Source: CBDBND01 sp965262665 (GTDB lineage: Bacteria; Pseudomonadota; Alphaproteobacteria; Rhodospirillales; Rhodospirillaceae). From it: DNA of 64,000 bases. Numbering within the stretch: the stretch's first letter is position 1; each line of letters begins with the position of its first letter. The stretch spans positions 124,001 to 188,000 of the forward strand of contig OZ253551.1 in NCBI GenBank assembly GCA_965262665.1. Direction: 5' to 3'. Made by a program: the position numbers and the translations under genes. Shown one piece after another: positions 9,173 to 17,342 of the stretch. The notes under the pieces are model-generated. The model did no database searches, was not told the origin of the DNA, and worked only from the letters and a program-made list of their open reading frames with translations.

Positions 9173-9249
9173 CGGGGAGTGGCGCAGCCTGGTAGCGCAT
9201 CTGCTTTGGGAGCAGAGGGTCGCTGGTTCGAATCCAGTCTCCCCGACCA
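9173..9249 (+). tRNA. tRNA-Pro (TGG)
   Basis: A 77-base cloverleaf with acceptor stem CGGGGAG/CTCCCCG, D-arm with GGTAGCGCA, anticodon stem TCTGC/GCAGA around the loop TTTGGGA (anticodon TGG), T-arm CTGGTTCGAATCCAG and an encoded CCA end at 9247-9249. Confidence 0.97.
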
Positions 9250-9297
9250 CTAAAAAACGTTATGATGGGTGAGGTTTTAAATCGACGAGGTCAGATC

Positions 9298-9597
9298 ATG
9301 GGTGCTGAAGTCCGTATCTATAGGCCGGCGAAGACGGCGATGCAGTCGGGGCGATCCAATACCCAAGACTGGGTGTTGGAATTCGAACCTAGCGACCGGC
9401 CGGAGGCGGATGCGCTCATGGGCTGGTCCGGATCCCATGACACGTCGCGGCAACTCAATATGCGTTTTCCCACCAAGGAAGATGCAGTGGCCTATGCCAA
9501 GAGGCGGGGTTTATCTTATCGTGTCCAGGACCCGAGCGACCGTGTCGTCAAACCCAGGGCCTATGCGGACAACTTCGCCTATAGACGGGTCTCATAA
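9298..9597 (+). CDS. NADH dehydrogenase accessory subunit, NDUFS4-like
   Basis: 99 residues of the ETC complex I subunit family (mitochondrial NDUFS4, 18 kDa). Signature segments: VRIYRPAKTAMQSG, TQDWVLEFEP, GWSGSHDTSRQLNMRF, FPTKEDAVAYAKRRG and KPRAYADNFAYRR. This family is characteristic of alphaproteobacterial complex I, where it stabilises the N-module at the inner membrane. The ATG at 9298 is chosen because GAGGTC precedes it and the family starts there. It is placed between two tRNA genes, a common alphaproteobacterial setting. Confidence 0.93.
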   Translation: MGAEVRIYRPAKTAMQSGRSNTQDWVLEFEPSDRPEADALMGWSGSHDTSRQLNMRFPTKEDAVAYAKRRGLSYRVQDPSDRVVKPRAYADNFAYRRVS

Positions 9598-9617
9598 ACG
9601 GATTGGGAACACTCCGA

Positions 9618-9694
9618 GGACCCGTAGCTCAACTGGATAGAGCACCTGCCTTCTAAGCAGGATGTTGCAGGTTCGAGTCCTGTCGGGTCCGCCA
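9618..9694 (+). tRNA. tRNA-Arg (TCT)
   Basis: A 77-base cloverleaf: acceptor stem GGACCCG/CGGGTCC, anticodon stem CCTGC/GCAGG around the loop CTTCTAA (anticodon TCT), T-arm with GGTTCGAGTCC and an encoded CCA at 9692-9694. A strongly AT-rich tract and an integrase remnant follow, so its 3' end was probably an island attachment site. Confidence 0.97.
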
Positions 9695-10250
9695 TTATTT
9701 TATAATTATATTTTAATAACAATAAGTTATGAATTAATAGTCTCTATGACCCATTCTTTAACCCATCTCTATATCGGGCATTGTCAGAGTAAATGGGCTT
9801 GAGCTAAAAAGTAAGGTCCCGTACCTCCGGCGATGCAAAACCCTTGCCGTTATTTCAACAGTTCGCCCGAGGTAATCCGCAGCGCGGTGATGCTGTATGT
9901 CCTTTACACGTTGTCGCTGAGACAGGTCGAAGATCTCCTGTTCTAGCGCGGCATCGAAATCTTCTTCGTCGCCCGTACTTGTCCGGTCTAAGCCAGACAA
10001 AGTTTTTTGCGCCCTGAAATCCCCAAGAGGGGACAGGGAGAGACGATCAAGCAGATTTAATCTGACAATGCCATGACGCTGCCGGCTTTCTCCTCCATAA
10101 GGCAATCCTCGCCGCTCACGGGACAGGTATCTGTAAATGCCCGCATTCGTTCTCGTTATTATCAGTTGTTGACGGATGCTACTGGACGCTTCGGCATGAC
10201 CGTTGCGGCGGGCGGACTGGTCCCTTCTATCGCAACATTGGTCATGTGAG
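9695..10250. other. AT-rich then gene-poor stretch after tRNA-Arg
   Basis: The first 50 bases are nearly pure A/T. A 203-residue reverse frame (9758-10369) crosses the stretch, but it starts inside the integrase remnant, has no ribosome-binding site and shows no family I can name. I regard the stretch as eroded island DNA. Confidence 0.4.
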
Positions 10251-10640
10251 TCAGGAGGGTTCAAAGTTGTGTTTGACGCGTTGTAGAACCGAAATCGCTT
10301 GCTCGACCGCTTTGCCATCGACAAAACCAAAATCTTCAAAAAAAAGCCCGTTTTCGTTGCAGAGATCACCTATAAGTTCTTCCTGCCGAGACAGCGGTAC
10401 AGTCTCGTAGCTAGTCAAGGTAGTGAGAACTTTATTGTGACCATAGTTTTGGGACCATGCCTTGAATTCTTCGGCAGTCCGGCAGATTCGTAGTCCGCAC
10501 AACGTCAGGGTCTTCCGAAAGCTGTGCGGGTGAAAATATGGAAGACTAGCGCCTGTGAAAGCTTCCCGAAAGATTCGCCGTATCGGTGAAGCGGTCTTCC
10601 AGTGTGCTCGGCTGGCCGAGTGGGCCAAGTACTGCGACCG
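10251..10640 (-). pseudogene. Tyrosine recombinase C-terminal remnant
   Basis: The reverse frame encodes a recognisable catalytic end of a phage-type integrase: RAHWKTASPIRRIFREAF, then FHPHSFRKTL with the HxxR pair, EEFKAWSQNYGHNKVLTTL, and a tyrosine in the segment SYETV. The N-terminal two-thirds, including the first catalytic arginine, are missing, and the sequence upstream in the frame is not integrase-like. It lies beside tRNA-Arg, the usual position for an island integrase, so it marks a decayed island. Confidence 0.65.
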
Positions 10641-10812
10641 CGCCAGCACAACCGCCCAAGTTGTTCCAATTAATCCAGCCCTCAGCCGTTGAAAATCATA
10701 GTGAATTATATGCCTGCTCCCGCTATGTGATCGCCTGGACGCTGTGTGCCAGTATGAGGGCAAATGACATCACCGTTATCTCAGTTTGGGTCACAATATC
10801 TAGAGGTGCGTC

Positions 10813-11664
10813 ATGACGACCAATAGGCAGAGAAAGGCCGAACAAAGGATAGAGAGGTCCTTAAAGACACCGGAATGGCTTCGCTTTTCCTATGACGTTG
10901 TCGACCAAATCATCGAGGAAGTGGGCCGGCCTGACCAAGCGAGCTCAGTTGACGGAAAAAAATCCAAAAATGAGGGAAACGTCGATGATCCAATGCAATT
11001 GCCTTTGAGAAAAAGACTGAAGCTAATGAGAAAAAGACTGAAGCCAAAACTGGGAGGATTCGCCTACGACTACTTCCACGATGCCTGGTCAACCGATCCG
11101 CCGACCAGAGACTTCTTCAAGAACATTGTGCAGCGATCACGGGCCTTATTAGAGGCACTGGGTGTCCAGACCGAGGACGGCAAGAAGTTTTTGCCTATCA
11201 GGACTCTAAGTCTACTCGAGTTAGGGGGACAGGCCGCAATTGAGGATTCCGTTGTTCCAGCCCATTTGAAGACCGTCAAGGACGATGAAACAAGATTCCT
11301 CGACCTACAGAAAGAACTAGCGTCAGTCATAGATGTAATTCAAACCCTCGAAATCTCAGCACGGTATGCGGGAAAGAAAGCGAAGCTCAAAAATAAAACA
11401 TCTTCTTTGAACACAAATGGTCGAATGAATGAAGATGATGAAATCTTGTTTAGGCTCGCTCACATTTATTCTGAGTGTTGGAATGATAAGGCCGGATACA
11501 GCACAGATCCATTAACGGGTCAGGTCAGCGGTCCGTTCGTTCGATTTGTTACCGCTGTACTCAGAGAACTTGAAGAACCTATTACACCTAAATCAATTGC
11601 TTCGAGGATTGATCGCCTTAAAAAGTCAAAAATGTTGCAAGCGATAAATCCTCAAGTTGCTTAA
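10813..11664 (+). CDS. Hypothetical protein of tRNA-Arg island relic
   Basis: 283 residues, lysine-rich, no signal or membrane segment. GAGGTG precedes the ATG. There is an internal near-duplication LRKRLKLMRKRLKPKL. The C-terminal half contains a segment RLAHIYSECWNDKAG and GPFVRFVTAVLREL that looks helical. It is more A/T-rich in codon use than the flanking housekeeping genes, suggesting acquisition by transfer. Family not recognised; the excisionase-like gene at 11768 follows. Confidence 0.55.
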   Translation: MTTNRQRKAEQRIERSLKTPEWLRFSYDVVDQIIEEVGRPDQASSVDGKKSKNEGNVDDPMQLPLRKRLKLMRKRLKPKLGGFAYDYFHDAWSTDPPTRDFFKNIVQRSRALLEALGVQTEDGKKFLPIRTLSLLELGGQAAIEDSVVPAHLKTVKDDETRFLDLQKELASVIDVIQTLEISARYAGKKAKLKNKTSSLNTNGRMNEDDEILFRLAHIYSECWNDKAGYSTDPLTGQVSGPFVRFVTAVLRELEEPITPKSIASRIDRLKKSKMLQAINPQVA

Positions 11665-11767
11665 ATTTTATTGATCTTGAGGGTTTTGAAAAAGAATTCT
11701 CCGAAGGGCATCGTCTTGACACGCCGAGATTCACCCCGGCGCGTCGACGAACACCTGGAGAATTCGC

Positions 11768-11971
11768 ATGAATGCCGCCACCAACCCAATTGCCCTTACA
11801 ATTCGTGATGCAGTGCAACTTTCTGGCGTAAGCAGGAGCACACTATACCGCGCCATAAAGACAGGTGATGTCGTAGCGCGGAAGCATGGCCGCCGCACCA
11901 TTATCCTCGCCGACGAACTGCGCGCTTGGCTCCAGGATCTTCCGAAGCTCGACAACACTAAGAACGCTTAA
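11768..11971 (+). CDS. Excisionase-like helix-turn-helix protein
   Basis: 67 residues with a MerR/excisionase-type DNA-binding domain: LTIRDAVQLSGVSRSTLYRAI is the helix-turn-helix, then DVVARKHGRRTIILADELRAWL. GGAGA lies seven bases upstream of the ATG. Proteins of this type control excision or transcription of mobile elements. It is probably a surviving part of the tRNA-Arg-linked island together with the integrase remnant at 10251-10640. Confidence 0.75.
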   Translation: MNAATNPIALTIRDAVQLSGVSRSTLYRAIKTGDVVARKHGRRTIILADELRAWLQDLPKLDNTKNA

Positions 11972-12436
11972 GGTTATGGGTCTTTCCGGTGGAGCCGAGC
12001 ACACGTCGCTGAATGACGCCGGGACGGCGGCGGGCACACACGGTCCGCCGCGGCGCTTGGCGAGTAGCGTATTTGACGGCGCGGCCCAACGTCAGGCCCG
12101 GCGACTGCCACCAGAGAAGTTTCACCACGCCTCCCATTCAATAGGGCCGGACCCCTGTAGGCCCCCCCCCGAGACGGCCCCCATGCACGCCGCTCCAAAG
12201 GGATGGGGTGGTCCGACACAACGTCGAGATCACCGGAAAACGATTTTTGATTTTCCTATAGATCCAGATCCGTCATCAAACCGAATGCAGTTTTTTCCTA
12301 CAATCTGACCCCTTTTCGCTCCCATTCGTGCCGTTTGGCAATTCCGGACCGCGCCCCCACCACAGACAGATGGAATCGGAATTCGGGCAGCACGGTCGCG
12401 TTTCCCGGAACCACGGAGGCAACACCAACGCCTGAC
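11972..12436. other. Stretch without recognisable gene
   Basis: No open frame with a ribosome-binding site or family resemblance. There is a run of nine or ten C near 12159-12168. The stretch ends at the IS21 fragment. Confidence 0.5.
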
Positions 12437-13020
12437 CTACGCTAAGCTGTCAGACCATACGGTCGACTCAGCTTGCGAGTTCCGCCTTCGACTTGTGGCC
12501 GGCCCCGGTCGTGCAGACTTGAGGCGCCCTTCGGCGCAAAACCGCGCACATGGCGAAGCCCCCAAACGACGGCGCCGTTCGCGGACGTAATCCTTGACGA
12601 TGGTCTGGCCGCCGGTGAAGCCATGCTCATCGCGAAGGCGCTCGAATATCCGCTTTGCCGTGTGGCGCTGCTTACGGTGAACCGTGCGGTCCGCTTCCAG
12701 AATGCGGTCAATGATATCCGTGAACGGGTCCAGCTTAGGCCGCTTCGGCGGCTCGCTGCGCCGGTATCCCGGCGGCACCGAGTGCCGCAGCATCTTCTTC
12801 ATTGTATCGCGCGATAGCCCAAACCGTCTTGCTGCTTCTCGCTGGCTCAGCTCTTCCACATGGCACGCCAGTCGCACGGTTAGATAAAGGTCCACCAAGT
12901 ACATCCTCCCACCTTCCATCCCCAAACGGATCGAAGGCTACAGGTGGCAGACTTTTGCGCCGCCCGCGGCCGGGACATTCCCGCCGCTCCCGTGGACTAA
13001 TTTGTCACCGCCGTTCTCAC
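12437..13020 (-). mobile_element. IS21-family left-end fragment, copy A
   Basis: Reads leftwards from a tip at 13020 (GTGAGAACGGCGGTGAC). The istA start (MYLVDLYLTVRLACHVEE, about 12904) has GGAGG upstream. About 110 IstA residues remain, including the helix-turn-helix SQREAARRFGLSRDTM and the HTAKRIFERLRDEHGFTGG block, up to VKDYVRERRRRL near 12565. There the sequence changes abruptly to unrelated DNA continuing the frame to 12437. The catalytic core, istB and right end are absent. The same left end occurs at 47718 and 62625. Confidence 0.85.
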
Positions 13021-13129
13021 ACTCTGCCAATTCCTCGAGAAATCGATTCCAGATGCTAATTTTCCATGGGCCAACAGGACTTCAATTACCGATCAACTCA
13101 TTATTCGGCTTTTAAACCATTTTCGTGAT

Positions 13130-13393
13130 GTGCGGCTGACTGCGCAAATCTCAGGGGTAAACCCGGACTATGTGAACAACCTTCCTAGAGAAACGAGTCA
13201 GAATGCTCTGTTGGAATTGGATGGTGGCAGATTCAATGCAACGATCATCGCCCGTGCAGTTTCACACTTTGGTGATATCGAGACCACGGCGTCAAAACTC
13301 AATGTGTCAGTCGTTTCTATAGAGGAATCGGTCGCATGGATTACCGAAGATGTCAGCCGACGAGCCGCAACTTTTAGCTCGGCCAATACTTGA
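13130..13393 (+). CDS. Short hypothetical protein
   Basis: An 87-residue frame starting GTG without a good ribosome-binding site. The segment IETTASKLNVSVVSIEESVAW could form a helix-turn-helix-like pair of helices. It lies between an IS21 fragment and a gene-poor region; it may be the tail of a gene whose start was removed by the IS. Low confidence that it is expressed. Confidence 0.3.
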   Translation: MRLTAQISGVNPDYVNNLPRETSQNALLELDGGRFNATIIARAVSHFGDIETTASKLNVSVVSIEESVAWITEDVSRRAATFSSANT

Positions 13394-13651
13394 CACTTGC
13401 TGTCTCAGCAATCGTAATGGTTGCCGACATCTGCCCAAGGATAAAAACTATAAAGAATCGTGTTTAGTGGGCCTGCAGGCAAAGACGGGACGGAATGAAT
13501 GTCCGCTTTTCGCTATTTGTGGGCTCTTTCTGAGTGTCTACTTATGACCCAAAGCGGAAGGTTGCTTATTAACCTAAAGAAATGGATTTCAAGTGGTGCA
13601 CCCTGTTCTATCCTGAAGATTAATTCGCAAGGGTAAATAGGAGGAAGGTTT
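13394..13651. repeat. Intergenic dispersed-repeat material
   Basis: No gene seen. The sequence around 13500-13560 holds ATGTCCGCTTTTCGC and TTATGACCCAAAGCGGAAGG, and a related TTGTGACCCAAAGTAGAG occurs near 26441. Such inverted, TCCGC-containing spacers look like a short dispersed intergenic repeat. Confidence 0.35.
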
Positions 13652-13831
13652 ATGACAGCTACATGGATTCTAATTTTGATATACACCTACAACGAACGAG
13701 GTTGGTCGGAACTTGCGACAGCCGAATTTTATAGTCGCAGCGCTTGTGAAGCGGCTGCTGAGATATTTATCAATGAAGCGTCGGGTCGTGAGCGGGCTTT
13801 CTGCGTTCCCACGGGTGCAAATCAAAATTAG
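13652..13831 (+). CDS. Small protein, 59 residues
   Basis: An ATG with a strong GAGGAAGG eight bases upstream opens 59 codons to a TAG. The product begins MTATWILILIYTYNERGWSE, a short hydrophobic N-terminus, and has two cysteines (SACEAAAE and AFCVPTG). The pattern (hydrophobic start, then a central SxxxCEAA helix and a C-terminal C-V strand) resembles small phage- or island-borne proteins that I have seen annotated as hypothetical. No function is assigned. Confidence 0.5.
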   Translation: MTATWILILIYTYNERGWSELATAEFYSRSACEAAAEIFINEASGRERAFCVPTGANQN

Positions 13832-14025
13832 GCCCTGGAGCCTTTTGAGCACAAAGTTGGTTTTTGGGGTCCTTATGTCCGCCTTTGGCTATTAGCGGAC
13901 ATTGCGGTCCCCAAACGACACCACTAGGACCCAGTGCCCAGTTTGTCCTTACCGGCCCGCCAACTCCGAAAATTGGGCACTCTGTTTTGAGAGCTGATCT
14001 GTTTTGACGCGATGACACGGGCTAA

Positions 14026-14932
14026 GAGTCGGTTTCGAAAGTCATGCGGCTCGGGCCAATCTGCGGACGAGGAGCATGACGGAGGCGGCGTAGAGGAAGG
14101 CGCGGGCCGAGGCGATGGTGGCCTCGAAGTCCTTTGCCAGTCGCCGGTTGCGGTTGATCCAGGCGAAGAAGCGCTCCACGACCCAGCGGCGCGGTTGGAC
14201 GGCGAAGCCGACCTGATCGGGGCTTTTGCGCACGATCTCGACGGCGATCATGGTGGCCGTGGCGACCTTCTCGCCGGCGTAGCCGCTGTCGGCAAAGACC
14301 TTCTCGATGAACGGAAACGAGCCGCGTGAGGCGCACAGCAGCGGCCCGCCACCATCGCGGTCCTGGATACTCGCCGGATGCGCCTCGAGCACGAGGCCGC
14401 GCCCGTCGGTGTCGACCAGCGCGTGGCGCTTGCGCCCCTTGATCTTCTTGCCCGCATCGTAGCCGCGGGAGCCACCAGCCTCGGTCGTCTTGACGCTCTG
14501 GCTGTCGATAATCGCGCCGCTCGGGCTGGCCTCGCGTCCGACCCGCTCGCGATCGGCCATGACCAGAAAGTGGTTGATCTTCTCAAGGAGGCCGTCGTCG
14601 CGGAACTTAGCGAACCAGCGATAGATCGTGCCCCACGGTGGTAAATCGCTTGGCAGCAAGCGCCAAGGGCAGCCAGCCCGCATCACGTAGAAAATGCCGT
14701 TGACGATCTCTCGCATCGGCCATGACCGGGGCCGTCCCGTGCCATGAGCCGGAGGCAAATGAGGCTCGATCACAACCCACTCCGCATCGGTCAAATCAGT
14801 CTGATAACGCAGCGCCTTGCGGCTATGCTGCTCTCGGGTGGTCGGCGTCCACATGGCGGCTCCAGATCGGTTTCAGCAACCTTCCTGGAATCACATCGAC
14901 ACCGGCCACTCAACCCCTTTCGAAACGGCCTC
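14026..14932 (-). mobile_element. Intact IS5-family element (IS1031-like group)
   Basis: A 907-bp element. Terminal inverted repeats GAGTCGGTTTCGAAAG (14026-14041) and, reading inward from the other side, GAGGCCGTTTCGAAAG (14917-14932) differ at two positions. A TAA triplet flanks both ends (14023-14025 and 14933-14935), as expected for a TNA target duplication. The single transposase gene fills the element. It separates phoB from the eroded region to the left. Confidence 0.88.
14042..14854 (-). CDS. IS5-family transposase
   Basis: 270 residues, uninterrupted. The N-terminal DUF4096 region (LTDAEWVVIEPHLPP, GIFYVMRAGCPWRLLP) is followed by a DDE domain: first acidic residue in IIDSQSVKT, the second in VFADSGYAGEK, and the glutamate in RWVVERFFAWINRNRRL. 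All catalytic positions appear present, so the element is probably still mobile. It lies within the inverted repeats at 14026 and 14932. Confidence 0.93.
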   Translation of the reverse strand: MWTPTTREQHSRKALRYQTDLTDAEWVVIEPHLPPAHGTGRPRSWPMREIVNGIFYVMRAGCPWRLLPSDLPPWGTIYRWFAKFRDDGLLEKINHFLVMADRERVGREASPSGAIIDSQSVKTTEAGGSRGYDAGKKIKGRKRHALVDTDGRGLVLEAHPASIQDRDGGGPLLCASRGSFPFIEKVFADSGYAGEKVATATMIAVEIVRKSPDQVGFAVQPRRWVVERFFAWINRNRRLAKDFEATIASARAFLYAASVMLLVRRLARAA

Positions 14933-15065
14933 TAAGGCTGATATTGGCCCCGTGTTGCAAATTGCGGAGACTGGTTTATGTCTGAAAGCGGCTATCAATA
15001 CACCGGGCTCAATTGATCCGTATTTAATTCGAAGCAGATATTCTTACTGGGTCTGTAATAGCACC

Positions 15066-15764
15066 TCATGCTGATTCTTCATCTAGCGCATAACCGAATC
15101 CACGCACAGTGCGGATGAGATTGGGCTTGTTGCTGTTGCCCAACGCGGCACGCAGGCGCTTGATATGGACATCAACCGTCCGATCTTCAATAAAGATGTT
15201 TGCCCCCCAAGCCAGGTCGATGATTTGACGGCGGGAAAGCACCCAGCTCGGTCGCTCCATCAAGGTCTGCAAGATACGAAACTCTGTCGGTCCAAGGTGC
15301 ACTGAATCACCGCCACGTCTGACTTTTCGCGATGCCAGATCAAGCACCACATCGGCGAATTCCAGTTTTTCGGCGACGAGCTCTGGAGTTGTCCTCCGCA
15401 TAACGGCGTTGATGCGAGCAATAAGTTCAGCCGGTGAATAAGGTTTCACCATGTAGTCGTCGGCGCCAACATCAAGCGCGCGGACGCCGTCATCCTCTTC
15501 TCCACGGGCCGTGACCATGATGATCGGTAAACTGCGGCCTTCATCGGTGCGTCTCAAACGTCTACAGATTTCGATGCCCGAGACTTCTGGCATCATCCAA
15601 TCCAGGACTAAAAAGTCGGGCCGGTTTTCATCAATTTGCACCAGTGCATCAGCCCCATCCGAAGCAATGCGAACACCAAAACCGGCCGCTTCAAGGTTGA
15701 ACTTGAGAACCTCAGCTTGAGCTGGCTCATCCTCAGCAATGAGAATGTTCGTCTTGTCACTCAC
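15066..15764 (-). CDS. phoB: Phosphate regulon response regulator PhoB
   Basis: 232 residues. A receiver domain with the acidic pair EDE, the phospho-acceptor aspartate in FLVLDWMMPE, the conserved T (IIMVTARGEE) and K (YMVKPYSPAEL) is followed by an OmpR/PhoB winged helix (LGPTEFRILQTLMERP, DRTVDVHIKRLRAAL). It binds Pho boxes when phosphorylated by PhoR. It is the last gene of the pst operon, two bases after phoU; the IS5 element lies beyond it. Confidence 0.95.
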   Translation of the reverse strand: MSDKTNILIAEDEPAQAEVLKFNLEAAGFGVRIASDGADALVQIDENRPDFLVLDWMMPEVSGIEICRRLRRTDEGRSLPIIMVTARGEEDDGVRALDVGADDYMVKPYSPAELIARINAVMRRTTPELVAEKLEFADVVLDLASRKVRRGGDSVHLGPTEFRILQTLMERPSWVLSRRQIIDLAWGANIFIEDRTVDVHIKRLRAALGNSNKPNLIRTVRGFGYALDEESA

Positions 15765-15766
15765 AA

Positions 15767-16492
15767 TCAGCTGTCGCTCCCATCTCCACCAACCAATATA
15801 GCGGTCGACTGGTCATCCTTAGGCCGCTCACCGTCCGGCAAGTTACCTTCAAGCATATATAAAACCTTTTCAGCCACATTGGTGGCATGGTCACCGATGC
15901 GTTCAACGTTCTTCGCAATGAATACCAGATGCGTTCCCAAGGAGATTTGCGCAGGATCAGCCGTCATCATTTCCATGAATTCACGAAATAGGCTGGTAAA
16001 AATACGGTCCACATCTTGATCCTTTTGGATCACTGCTCGGGCCATTTCCACATTTCTGATTGAATAGGCGTCCAACACATCCTTGATCATGTCTTGTACT
16101 ATCTCACCCATGTGCTTGATGGACTGAGTTGTTGATGCAAGGAGCGGTGCGCCCGTTATGGTCACAGTGCGCTTGGCAATGTTCTTGGCATAGTCTCCCA
16201 TGCGCTCGAGATTTGCGGAGAGTTTAAGAGCCACTAAGATAACGCGTAGGTCCTGGGCCATAGGTTGACGCAGAACCAGCATTTCCGTGGCATGGATGTC
16301 GATCTGATATTCGTACTCATCTATTGCTTTGTCTTGTGAGATCACGTCTCTAGCTGCCGCAGGATCAAGGCGTGCTAACGCATCCAGAGCAGCCGCTAAT
16401 TGACTTTCAACCATCCCCCCCATTTCACTGACCAGCCTGTCCAGCTGTTTGAGGTCCTTATCGTACGCAGAGACAATATGTCCTTCCTTCAT
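15767..16492 (-). CDS. phoU: Phosphate signalling protein PhoU
   Basis: About 241 residues with the two tandem three-helix PhoU repeats: LDEYEYQ-like EYEYQIDIHATEMLVLRQP with LERMGDYAKNIAKR in the first half, and VERIGDHATNVAEKVLYML in the second, both with the metal-coordinating E/D-xxx-D pattern. It couples Pst transport to PhoR control. The ATG at 16492 has GGAGG upstream and is 19 bases after pstB. The tail after the second repeat is acidic and poorly conserved. Confidence 0.94.
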   Translation of the reverse strand: MKEGHIVSAYDKDLKQLDRLVSEMGGMVESQLAAALDALARLDPAAARDVISQDKAIDEYEYQIDIHATEMLVLRQPMAQDLRVILVALKLSANLERMGDYAKNIAKRTVTITGAPLLASTTQSIKHMGEIVQDMIKDVLDAYSIRNVEMARAVIQKDQDVDRIFTSLFREFMEMMTADPAQISLGTHLVFIAKNVERIGDHATNVAEKVLYMLEGNLPDGERPKDDQSTAILVGGDGSDS

Positions 16493-16511
16493 GGCTCTAT
16501 ATCCTCCCCAC

Positions 16512-17342
16512 CTAACCAATGGATCCGGTCACGTAGGCGAGCGTGCGCTCATCCGACGGGTTGGTAAAAATAATTCTCGCTTTATTTTCCTCGACTAACT
16601 CGCCGAGATGGAAGAAAGCAGTGCGCTGTGAAACGCGCGCCGCCTGTTGCATGGAATGGGTAACGATTACGATGGTGTACTTCGTCTTGAGGTCGTCGAT
16701 CAGTTCCTCAATGCGCGCGGTGGCGATGGGATCAAGAGCAGAGCAAGGCTCATCCATTAAGATCACATCTGGTTCAACAGCGATGGCTCGGGCGATACAC
16801 AGTCTTTGCTGCTGACCGCCCGACAAGCCTGTCGCCGGGGCATTGAGCCTGTCCTTTACTTCCTCCCATAGGCCCGCACGGACCAAGCTGCGTTCGACGA
16901 TTTCATTCAAGGCGTCGCCTTTCCTCGCCAGGTGATGGATGCGGGGGCCGTAGGCAACGTTTTCATATATGGATTTGGGGAAAGGGTTTGGCTTCTGGAA
17001 CACCATTCCGATGCGGCGACGGAGAACCACGGCATCAACGTCGGGTCCATATACATCTTCACCGTCCAAAGTAATATCGCCGGTCACTTCACAGCCCTCA
17101 ATCAGATCATTCATGCGGTTGATGCAGCGCAGGAAAGTGGTTTTGCCGCAACCGGACGGACCGATCAGAGCCGTGACTGCTTTGGCACGTATGTCAAGGT
17201 TCACATTATTGAGGGCAGGTCGGCCGTTGTAAGAGACATTGACATCCGTGGCTTTGATCCGCGTGCGGCCTTCGTCGAACTCAACCGCAGTTTCACTGTC
17301 GGTCGTTGTTTCCCATTTCTCTGTGAGTGCTTTTTTTAACAT
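16512..17342 (-). CDS. pstB: Phosphate ABC transporter ATPase PstB
   Basis: 276 residues, with a short N-terminal extension before the ATPase core. Walker A GPSGCGKTT, Q-loop VFQKPNPFPKSIYENV, signature LSGGQQQRL, Walker B VILMDEPCSALDP and the switch VTHSM are all intact. It powers phosphate import through PstCA at the inner membrane. Its start overlaps the last base of pstA. Confidence 0.97.
   Translation of the reverse strand: MLKKALTEKWETTTDSETAVEFDEGRTRIKATDVNVSYNGRPALNNVNLDIRAKAVTALIGPSGCGKTTFLRCINRMNDLIEGCEVTGDITLDGEDVYGPDVDAVVLRRRIGMVFQKPNPFPKSIYENVAYGPRIHHLARKGDALNEIVERSLVRAGLWEEVKDRLNAPATGLSGGQQQRLCIARAIAVEPDVILMDEPCSALDPIATARIEELIDDLKTKYTIVIVTHSMQQAARVSQRTAFFHLGELVEENKARIIFTNPSDERTLAYVTGSIG

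Noticed and set aside
9758..10369. 203-residue reverse frame
   Set aside because: Begins within the integrase remnant in another frame, no ribosome-binding site, composition typical of a chance frame.
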